From Membranipora membranacea (lineage: Eukaryota; Bryozoa; Gymnolaemata; Cheilostomatida; Membraniporidae): a stretch of 64,000 nt of DNA. Numbering within the stretch: position 1 is the first letter of the stretch; each line of letters begins with the position of its first letter. Below the pieces are notes generated by a model. That model searched no databases. It was given only the letters and a program-made list of their open reading frames with translations, and was not told where the DNA came from. Below, in pieces: positions 44,375 through 56,300 of the stretch. The position numbers and the translations under genes were made by a program. The DNA is taken from NCBI GenBank assembly GCA_914767715.1, contig OU612074.1, positions 3,425,501 through 3,489,500 of the forward strand, read 5' to 3'.

Positions 44375-47300
44375 TCACTGATACCATTTAGATTTAGCCT
44401 GAGCAGTCACTCCGCTCATATTACTTCTGTATTTATCTACAAGCTTATCAAACTTGTCTGTCTCGTCAACCTTCTTCTGTTTTGGCTGTAAAAACAAAAA
44501 AGAGACATGTTGTTTAGAATGCAATTTATGTACGATCCTGAATCAAGTGGCATATAGCGACAGGGAATTGGTCTCGGTCTATCTGATTTTGCAACCAACT
44601 TTGTCCCAAACTTTGGGTAGAGTGCTGAAATGGAGAATTCCTATTTGAGATGATTTTGACTGTTTAGGTTTAATTTCTTCCGGCATAAAAATTCAAAATT
44701 AAATCAGAGCTTAATGCTGGTTTTATAATGACTCTGATGTCTTACATTTACCTACGAAAAAGTGCGCAGTCGGCAGGATTCGAACCTGCGCGGGCAGAGC
44801 CCAATTGATTTCTAGTCAATCGCCTTAACCACTCGGCCACGACTGCTTATGGATTCTAGAATCGCAACGTTCTGATGGGAAAACCCCTAGTGTTATTATA
44901 GATTGTATAATGACGTTTTGGGAAAACCACTGATAAGCTAGTATGCTTGATTTGTGCAGGTTTATTTATCACATATAATGGTTACTGTTTGTGGTTGCGC
45001 CATGACAACCACACATCTTAGTTACCAAAATTGACACCCTCGTGAAGTATTTGATATCTTCTCTCTAAGTCCACTAAATTAAAAACTAGGAAAACATGCA
45101 GACATTTTAAATAGAGCACAGCTGCCATCTTTGAAATCCTAGTCGAGACTGAGATTGTTTTAGCACTTGGTAATGCGAAAGCTACTACTGTTAGGTAATA
45201 ATACAAGACAGTCATCGGCCAGACATGAAAACAAACACTACTCCTTATCCTTTAAGAAAACTCTGAGATAATATTGTTATTCTGCCGACCAAATGCATAC
45301 ATGCATTCTAACAACACTAATATGGAATAGAATATTTGACCACCAAACAAATAAATACTGGTATATGCGTTCTTAGGCTGCTCTAGTCTAATGCTGGGCA
45401 GGCAGCATTAGTCACCTCTACTATCAGACCTACTACCGACTGCCAAAGTGCAGGTTTACTTTTGAGCCGAGAAACCGGATTTCTGGGAACGACCACAGTG
45501 CAAAACATTGTCTGTAACGCGGTAAAACAATAACATTGCACTGCTGCAAGACAACCAAACAACAGACTACTGCGCAAAGCTTGGCTAAGAACTGTTAGCG
45601 TAAGATATAATTTGTTCTTAAAATTTGCAGCTACATCAGTAGTTTTGATGCCATGCAAGGTGACTGCATGGCATAATTTCATTCTCGCCCTGAGGACAGC
45701 CAGGTCAATCTGGTTGCGTTGCCTAGCACCATATATTCTAAGTGACAATAACAATGAGCAAACAGCATAGCCAACTTTCTCACTCAGCAAACTTATACCC
45801 AAATCACAGGTGTCTGATGTGATGGCACCATGATTATGGCCGAGTGAAACAATCTTACATATGCAATTTTGTTTGTTGAGTTTTTTGATGCTGTGGAGGA
45901 ACAGATGCAACTGCAGTTTCTGTAGCTGAACTTCATGGTGACCATTCACTACAGCTCAGACACTCAGACAGAGCCGGGCTACAGTTGCAGCGTATTACAT
46001 TAAAAGGCCTACCTTTGGTTGTTGGTTAGACTCCTTTTCTCGCCGGTTGATTTCTTTCTCTTTTCGCTTCTTTGCCTGACGGGCTTCCTTCTTAGGATCT
46101 ACAGCTGCACCGGGACGAGGCTTATGTCTTATCTGTAATCATCAGTCATTATTAGTGTTATATGTGCACATGACAGTGTCAAGAATGCATAGATGCTGTG
46201 ATAAAAAAAGACCTTATATACATTTTAACAGGTTTTGGCCATTTGCCTGCATTTGGAGTTGCTCCACTCCACTGGTCAAACCGTTGACCAGTGGAAGGGA
46301 GCAACTGGAATGCAGGCAATTAGATTAAACCTAATCTATATATGCACTGATGATATGGAAATATGCAACCAGTAAGGTGTAAGTATGAATGCTGTTGCCA
46401 TATATATAATATGAATGATATTACTGCAAGATACGAAACATGAGCTTCAAGCTCAACAAACATGACACTGAATCAAAGAGAGGAATATTATTTCACAATG
46501 TACAGGACAACGGTAAAGTCAGAGTGTAAATTTAATACATACTATCCTGGGCATTGGGGGATTGCAACTGTTTCTGTTTGCTTTGCAAACACAGCATTCC
46601 AGATAAAAATAGACATTGTGGTTACAGTCTTAACTATCTGACCTCAATACACAGACCAGCTCGCAGCAGGTCAAAGTGTACAGGAAGAGAGACCTGATAA
46701 TGGGCTTTACTGTTGGGTCTGCTTCGTTACATTAACAGATTAAGCTCAGCCAACATGGTCACAATAACAAATCTGATGTAATGGGTCTGGTGTGGACCTA
46801 ATGGGCATTGTCTTGGCTACCAACACAATGGAATTTGACTTGACAATCAATCTGAGATTTTTGAAAGGTCAAAAGGAGCTGTCAAATTTTAACTTGACTG
46901 GTTTTGTTTGGTTATGGCAGCATCAATTTTTTTGCGCACTGTCTATCTCAAATGCAACATTTACCAATTCAGTTTGACTGTACTGGCCTGGCCCTGTCTA
47001 CGTTTGTTGATACCCTCAGAATGACACAAAAAACATTATTTAGCATAAGAAATAAGATAATTATAGGTGAGCCATACATACTTTAGGTCCGGAGTGACTA
47101 GGTAGTCCAGGTTTGACTCCAGCAGGTCGTTCTATCTGAGTAGAGGTACCTGTTACAGCTATCTTAGTGCTAGGCTTAGTCTTAGCAGGGTTACCTTTAG
47201 TATTACCAGTTAGTATTGATTTGTTTGCCTGCTGTCTCTTCTCCCTAGCCTGAAGAGCTTTAGTATTCTCAAGAGAGAACTCCACTATAGGTCTCTGCAA

Positions 47301-50300
47301 CAAATTAGTATAGTAAAAATTACAATTTATAGGCGAAATTAATATCAGCTCGATCTCTACAGATTTCAAACTGAAAAGCCGATCGAAATTGATTGGGCTA
47401 TCAATAAAAATTCAGGTATGTGGACTGAAGTCAGTGGTAATACCATTGCTACTAAACAATTTAAAGTCGTATGTCGCCCCCAATAAAATGCCTCAGTGCT
47501 TCAATGCTAATGCTCAATAGTGTTCTGCCTAAGTTTATTATCAAGTCCATGGTGATATCTCATAGTTAACCCCTCTACTGGAATTGAATAAAGTTGTCAT
47601 ATTTTATCTTTTGCATAATGTAAGTCGGTGATTATTGATTAAAATGACACTATTGGAAGTGTTAATGCCGGAAGGAAACAAAAACTTAATAAAGAAATAC
47701 AATGACAAATAAGAGTTGTCCCATCATTGAAGTTCATGTTCAAAGAGAGAACAACTTTGAGCTTAAGGAATGTTTTTTTTTATTAAGCTTGCGTTGTCTT
47801 ATATCAGCCCTGTTCATACAATTTCGATTCTAGGAAAATCTTATATGCAGTTGTGCACATAGCATTATGCAAATCACCGAATAACTACCGCATAACTACC
47901 ATAGGTACTTTTGGTGCTGAAACAACAGGCTTAGTGAATTTTGTAGTATGAAGCTTTCCTGTCAAATTAAAACAAGCAAGATAATCCCTTTATAATTCAA
48001 GCACTTGCATGAGGAACATAGGTTACCTTGTCGTTAGAGAATATCTTTGGATTATTGTTTAGCTCGCGGAGACAGGCCAAGGCGTGCTCATGTTCTGTGA
48101 AGTTAACAAATGCGTAACCTCGAGATTTACAGACTCCCTTCTCATCAGGGCGATCCAGATCTCTCATAATACGACACTATAACAAAATACATATATCTAC
48201 ACGGAGTAACAGGGGCCTGTTTCAATTTGATATCAGGATGTAAAAACTGTAAAGATGATTATAATCAAGCTGAACGAGGTATAGAGTCTGTGTACAGGGG
48301 GCTGTCGGACAGGGGGCAATAATCAGTAACAGTAACAGAGTACGGAACAGCCATCAGCTGACAGTGATCAGGCCTACTCAAAGAAGGATCTGGCTGTCAC
48401 TAAGAATGCCATCGATAACAACGAAAATAACCATTATCTAACCAATCATTTGCGCAGCTGCAGTATGTGACAACTTTAACCCGCATGTCTACCATTAGTA
48501 TCAACAGCGCAAAAAACCATATTCTACTACACCCAAAGTTTTTTCAATAAAATGTACAGCCAGGACTGATTCAAAAATACCCTGGTACATACTATGAGAG
48601 AAATCTATGTTTCGGAAAGCGAGAATTGTTCAGTCATAATAAAATGATTATCTATCAATGTATAATCCCATACATCAATTTTTTTACAACGGAACAAGAT
48701 GCACTTTTGCCTAATGTTGACTTACCTCTATAATTTTAGCAGCCTTTCCCTGTGCTGTTGACTTGAAGCAGATGGCCTTCAGGGCACCATCTGATACTTT
48801 AGGAGGTAGATTGTGTATGCAGAGTCGGGTAGGGGAGATAAACACTAATGGGTTCTTCAACTTTGCCTTCATTTGCATGACTAGCTGTAATTAACAATAA
48901 TGATAATAATAATACCATGATCCGTATTAACTTAGTCCTTATATGCATGCAACTACCCGTGATGATGCATGAAAATACAATATGTTTCATAATAATACCG
49001 TGCTGTGATCTATATAAGCATTAGGCTATTCTCTAGTTAAAGCTAATTGTACTGCTTTAATTTTGGACCGTGTTGCCGTCCATGATCAAATACAGGCTTG
49101 CGGTAGTATAAAGCTATAAAGCCAATTACAGCAGAATGTTTAGAAGTCAACCGATGGAACTGAGTCAATGTGAGAATGTGCCAAATAAAATCACTAAGCA
49201 TGAGTACCATCAGAAGAAATTAAGCAGACGACCCGAGGTTAATTTCACGAGAACTGGTTAGGTACTCAAACTAAATAGACTCTAACAATCAGAGATACAC
49301 ATGATAATAGTGTAGTCTCGACAGTTACATAACTACAAGTCTTACCTTATTTCTCTTGTTCATATCCTGTTTGCTGACCCCGTCCGCAGCCTGAGTACCG
49401 TCTCTGATCAGACCTTCTCTAGCGAGGTACAGGTTACGTTTATCTTTGGGCTGCTTCTCACTAGACTTGTGTATCTCCGTCACCTTCTCCCTACTTATGG
49501 CTAACGCTATGTTCAGATCTCGGCCTCCCAGGAAAAACTTATTCTTCTACAAGATATACACAGAGTATATAGACCTACTTGAGGGGAGATAGGAGTACTT
49601 TATACATATGATCAACCCTGCTTCATATTTATGAATAGTTAGTCATTAGCCACCTAGATTTATTCCAGCTTGTTTTTGGTGACCTAATGGAAAATAGCAC
49701 CATTAGCTCAAGTCTGAATTTATAATAAATTTATGAGGCAGTGTAAATATAAGCTAGCCATCTAATTTCACTATTTCAAGCCCAATCAAAACATCCAACT
49801 TTCCCCCAAGTGGATACTTACTCCACTAGTGTATGAGTTATCAGTAACAAGTGACACAGAGCGGGCCTGGTACAAGAGGCAACTTATCCCCTGTGACCCT
49901 CTGACCTCACAGAGCAGGCCTGATACAAGAGGCAACTTATCCTCTGTGACCCTCTGACCTCACAGAGCGGGCCTGATACAAGAGGCAACTTATCCCCTGT
50001 GACCCTCTGACCTCACAAAGCGGACCTGATACAAGAGACAACTTATCCCCTGTGACCCTCTGACCTCTGTAACCTTATTACATAGTTACTCCGTACCTGT
50101 TGAGGGTCATATTTAGCCTCTGTGACCCTCTGACCTCACAGAGCAGACCTGATACAAGAGGCAACTTATCCTCTGTGACCCTCTGACCTCACAGAGCGGG
50201 CCTGATACAAGAGGCAACTTATCCCCTGTGACCCTCTGACCTCACAGAGCGGGCCTGATACAAGAGACAACTTATCCCCTGTGACCCTTTGACCTCTGCA

Positions 50301-53300
50301 ACCTTATTACATAGTTTCTCCGTACCTGTTGAGGGCCATATTTAGCCTCTGTGACCCTCTGACCTCACAGAGCAGACCTGATACAAGAGGCAACTTATCC
50401 TCTGTGACCCTCTGACCTCACAGAGCGGGCCTGATACAAGAGGCAACTTATCCCCTGTGACCCTCTGACCTCACAGAGCGGGCCTGATACAAGAGACAAC
50501 TTATCCCCTGTGACCCTTTGACCTCTGCAACCTTATTACATAGTTTCTCCGTACCTGTTGAGGGACATATTTAGCCTCTGTGACCCTCTGACCTCACAGA
50601 GCAGACCTGATACAAGAGGCAACTTATCCTCTGTGACCCTCTGACCTCACAGAGCGGGCCTGATACAAGAGGCAACTTATCCCCTGTGACCCTCTGACCT
50701 CACAGAGCGGGCCTGATACAAGAGACAACTTATCCTCTGTGACCCTCTGACCTCACAGAGCGGGCCTGATACAAGAGACAACTTATCCTCTGTGACCCTC
50801 TGACCTCACAGAGCGGGCCTGATACAAGAGACAACTTATCCCCTGTGACCCTCTGACCTCTGCAACCTTATTACATAGTTACTCCGTACCTGTTGAGGGT
50901 CATATTTAGCCTCAAGTACAGCTTCAGCAGAAGATTTCTTTTTGTACTGTACAAATCCTATCCCTTTACTTCTCTCCGTCATGTGATCGACTACAAGCTT
51001 AACATAAGACACCTCTCCGAACTCTGAGAACAGGGTAGTTAGGTCCTCCTCCGTCGTTTCGTAGCCTACGTTCCTACAGTGTGATAAATAAGAGTGAGAT
51101 ACAGATGGGTGGGTAACTGCGCTGTTTGAGTCGGGCGGTTGTGTAGGGTATAGAGTAGCCGGTCTTTTCAAGTATTGTTCGGTTACCCCCCACCAAACAA
51201 AGCTTGAAAAGACAGGCTAAGTATAGAGGTGGGACTCGAAGGTTAGAAAGTCCGGCCCCACATGCCGTACATCTAAGAACACACCAACACCTACTAGTAA
51301 TGCACAAGTATGGATTCATTGCATTGCGAAAATAAACGAGACAATTTTTTCGGTAGCCGATCGCATTTACGCTTTGATACTACAAAATTAGTGATGATGT
51401 GCTTTATCTACAAAACAATTTCATAATCAAATTCAAAAATTTGACAAATTGCAGATTAAAAGCTACAGAACCATTATCTAGAATAAGTATGAGGCTGAGC
51501 TGATTTAGCAGCAGACCAGACCAAATTGTTTTATTATATTATATATTGTTTCATCATCAATATGCTCCCTCTTAATCCCTCGAAATCTGTTAGTGTTTTG
51601 ATCCTGGTCTCATAGCAATTAATAAGTCAGTTTTTTTACACACACACAGTACACACAACATATATATAGTTCGAGCTAATTTATTTCGAGTAGTTCCATT
51701 GTAGTAAGAAGCCACAGGCAAAAGGCCTGTTACTGGTGCCTAAAGGGAGTTGAAACTCCATATGCAGGCAAATATGATGGACCATGATCTTCACACGACA
51801 CTACAGAGGTCTGCTGTGACTGACTGACCTGAGAAATAGAGTCCTCTCCTGAGATATATCTGCACTGCTCGTCTTGTGATTTTTAACTGGCTTCTTTTTG
51901 GCTTCTGTAATGATAGATCAGATATCAGTTTGATTTAAGAACGGTGTGTCATCATCTGGCACGAATCTCAGATTCTTTACATTGAAAGGCCACAAGTTTT
52001 GACAAAGTCGCAAGTATTCTTTTCTGAGTAAAACACAAAAGGGGTTATTTCCCATCCTTGTGGTACCAAGAAAACTTGTTTGTGGCAAAACTAGGACATA
52101 GCACAAGTAATGGCAATCTGTGTTCAACACAAGAAGTACTATAGTGATCCACAGGTGGATGGTGCTGCACATGGGAATCCATGAAGTTTGTAGATAAGCT
52201 CAAGATTATTTTCCTAAGCTATAATTATCCTTGCAATGTAAGCTTTTATCACAATAGCTAATACTCTAATTAGACTGGAAAAAACCGCTTAGCCTAGTCA
52301 TGACAAGTCATCAGACCCGCAGTGAGCATTCTAAACAAGCAAATAAACAAAATTTGGAGGGAAATTTTTTGACCGGCTATGTCCCACTAATGCTCATGCT
52401 CGTTTCTTCTTGAAACTTCACGGTTTGAAATAGGGGACATCCATGGATATGATGTGAAAGTAAGAGAGCGGTGGATCAATGAGCCTAAAAGTTATGAGTG
52501 AAACACCATGCAGAGAAGCATGTAGGTTCTACTGTGCATTAGTTTTGGGTAGCGATACACACTGACAACGTCATATACTATCGCATCGATAGAGAGTGAA
52601 TCATTTCAATTAGTAGTAATACCATCCCAAGGAATTTTGTATGACGACCCGAGTTCAATTTCATTAATTAAGGGTGGGTACATGTTAGGTACTGCTACTA
52701 AATTGACTCTAACAATCAGAGATACACATGATAATTAGTGTAGTCACAATGTCAGTGTGGTAATGATATTCGACCAATAAGAAACTGACTTACTGTTGTC
52801 ATCTTCATCAAATCCTTCATCATCACTATCCTCTTCATCTTCCTCTGACCCAATTTCTTCTGATTGGCTTGCGTCATCATCGCTCTCTTCTGATTGGCTC
52901 TCATTGTCTGACTCTGATTCATCTCCCTTACTTTCTAAGTCATTATCAGAGTCATCCATACTTGACTCGTCTTCATCATCAGAGTCAATCTCTCCAGCTG
53001 AGTCTACTTTTTGTTTAGATTTTGTTGGACTAGAAGTCAATTTAGAAGTTTTAAAGTTTTTCTTGTCGTCCGTCTTTAAGGCAGGCTCTGGTTTAACATC
53101 ACTCTTTAGCTGTGTATCTGTTGAGCGGTGGAAAGAAAATGATTACATGTTTGAAATGAAACAGTCCACCAGTGTCACTCAACATTATGACACGCTTCCA
53201 AGGAATGACAATACATAATTATCCTCTACGATTTAAAAAAAGATGAACAATTCGCATGATGTACCATGATTGTAACTCTATTGCAGCTAAGGTAAGGTTG

Positions 53301-56300
53301 TAAGGTAAGGTAAGGTAGTGCAGCAGCTAAGGTAAGGTAGTGAACCAATTTCAGAAAAAGGTGAACCCATAGACAAAACAACAACACTAGACTGGACAAT
53401 ACACAGTAAAATCACTGAAGCATGTGTCCAATAATTACTGGATATTCTGTGACGCAACGCCATCTCACTGTGGTAGAAAAAGCAATGATGCATGTGTTTT
53501 TTCGGAGTAATCTCCCCTTGATGCAGATAATTTTATAGATTTTATAGAATTTGATACAGAATAGCGGCAGAAATCTTTTGCAGCACAGGTAAAAGCTTTG
53601 TCTATATTCTGTCCAACTTTGTTTGAGAAAAAATGGCATAGAAATATTAGTTAAACAGCATATCATACTTGCCATGTAATCTAAATTAAAAAAATGGAGA
53701 TTTCAATTTACAGCGATACTGCACATCATCGCAATGCTCCGAGGGTACGAAGAGCCCGTGCGATCCACCTTGGGGTTTGAGGGCAGTGTGATCCCCAAAC
53801 AGGGTCCGGGATAGAACCCGGCTGCTGATGCTCTGAGAGCGTTTATGGCCACTAGCAAGGACTAAAAACGCATATTTGTCTATATTCTGTCTAACTCATC
53901 ACTTATTTGGATTAAGCAAAAATGACATAGAAATATTAGTTATACATTGATTGTAAATATAATGCTGATACTTAGTACCAGTTGGAGCCTAAATCATGGT
54001 ACTTAACATTTTGAATATGTGGATGAATGTACCTGCACGCTACACTGTCTCATCTGGAAGGCCATGATTAACATATATAGCTATTTGCACTTGGAATCAA
54101 ACCGAGCATTGTTGTTTTAGGAATATCCAAGGTTACCCATTTGTTAAATACAATGATTTGAAGGATTGTTTGACATGATGCTTCAAACAAATTATTTGGA
54201 ATGAATTCTTCATTTTCTAAGACAACTGCTTAACACCGGGTCACAATAACCTTGCTGAAATATACCATAATACATACGTAGTGGTTTAATTCTCATCAAT
54301 ATATAATATCATTAAAAATTTTCTCCCAACCCTTGTATTGTTGAAAGAATATCATCTTCTGGTATCAAGATTATCTTGTGTTGGATTAGTTGATGCATCA
54401 GTTTTATTTAGCCAAGCATGTTTGAATGACCCCGACTGTCTTGATTAGCTTGTTGAACCCCCTACCCCTCAACAACGCTTGCGATAACATGCCCACCACC
54501 ACCATAGACCACCACATGCTATTTTTTACCAGCAAAAATATAATTTGTATGGTTGGTATATGCCTATATTGATATACCTAAGTGCATCAGGCTGGCCGCT
54601 CATTATTAGTTCTTATTATACGAACATTTTTAAGGTGAATACATTCTTAGAAGCCGAAAACTCCACAGCTCTGAGTGTGCAGACATTTTAAGTACAACTA
54701 GTGATCCCTCTGCATTGGACTGTTCTCTATTCGTCCGCAAGAATCGGGAGGCCTATAACCAAGGAGTGCTCAACTCACTAACCCAGTTATAGACAAAAAT
54801 TTCCATGCAGCAAAAAGGGCAGTCTAACACACTATAGGTACCGTAGGGCTTGCGCCAAATTTGACTAATATGGTTGTCACCGGTACATTATCATATTACT
54901 TAACAAGATTCATGGCACATTTAAATGTGTATCCCACTGTACTTCACTCTTTAAAGCTCTTATTCTGCGGTATGCTCTGATTCCCAGCCATCACAAAATA
55001 ACAAGGCTAGCCCTATAACAACAAGGCTCGGTCTGATTCCAAGTGCAAATAGCTATATATGTTATCATGGCCTTCGAGATGAAATTATTTGGGATCAAAT
55101 ATGCGTCTTTAGCCCTTCCTAGTGGCTAGAAACGCTGTCAGATCATCAGCGGCCGGGTTCTATCCCGGACCCTGCTGGGGATCACACTGCCCTCAAACCC
55201 CCATGTGAATCGCTCGGGTACTTCGCACCCTCGGAGCATTGCGATGACGTGCAGTACCGCTGTAAATTGAAATCTCCGACTTTCGAATTTAGATTACTTG
55301 GCAAGTATGATAGGCTGTTTAACTAATATTTCTATGGCATTTTTGCTTAATCAAAATAAGTGATGGGTTAGACAGAATATAGAAGAAGATTGCTGCTGCT
55401 ATTCTGTATCAAATTCTATAAAATATCTGCATCAAAGGGAGATTACTCCAAAAACACATGCATCATTGCTTTTTCTACCACTGTGAGATAACGTTGCATT
55501 GCGTTGTAATAATTATTGGACACATAATAGGAGCCCTGTTGTCTAGTCTAGTGTTGTTGTTTTGTCTATGGGTGAACCTCTCAAAAAGTGATCGGTGCCA
55601 CTGACCAATGCTCCAATGATAAAGCAGCAAGTACTGTAGATTCCGCACACATGACATTAGTAAGTTGTAGATTTAGTGGATTTAGCAGATGTTACCTGAG
55701 ATAGTTGTAGATTTAGTTGCTGTGTTGAGTTGATATTTATCCTTGTCTATAGCGAAGTCCACAGCCACCTGTCTCTCTGATACTGTCTTCAGCTCAGAGA
55801 CAATCCTCTGAGCTGCCTCATGTGTGGATAGAGACACAAACGCGAATCCTCGCTTCTTACCGTCTACACCGGGAAGATATGAAACAGGGCATGTCAATCA
55901 AAACTTCCGAAAAGTGACAGTAAAACACTGATATAGTTAAGCTCGAGCATCAAGGCTCTACTCCAAGTGAGTTGTTTATTTTGAAATTATCAGAGCTTTA
56001 TTGGATAAAGGGGGGATTATGTATAAAAAATTTGAACTTGAGTAGAATTCACCATCCAGTGGAAGCACCAGGATGACTGAAACCCGCTTTTAGACAAAAA
56101 AGCATAATATGGAGATATTATACTATGATATATATATATATATATATATATGTAATGTATATACTACTGTATATATATATATATACATCTCACATCTCGA
56201 CATCGATAGAGCTTGAATTAACACTTGTAGCCTGAGAGTACTCAAACAGGAATTGATCTGGGACTACTCGAAGTCGATCTCTAGAATTAGGGGCTATCAC

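Noticed and set aside
49855-50866. CRISPR-like array
   Set aside because: The regularly spaced units are contiguous tandem copies with no unique spacers, in an intron of an animal gene.
52796-53218. 140-codon serine-rich plus-strand ORF
   Set aside because: It is the complement of the Asp/Glu/Ser-rich RBM28 exon 8. GAT/GAA codons read backwards give serine codons, and the minus-strand exon has proper splice sites and phase.
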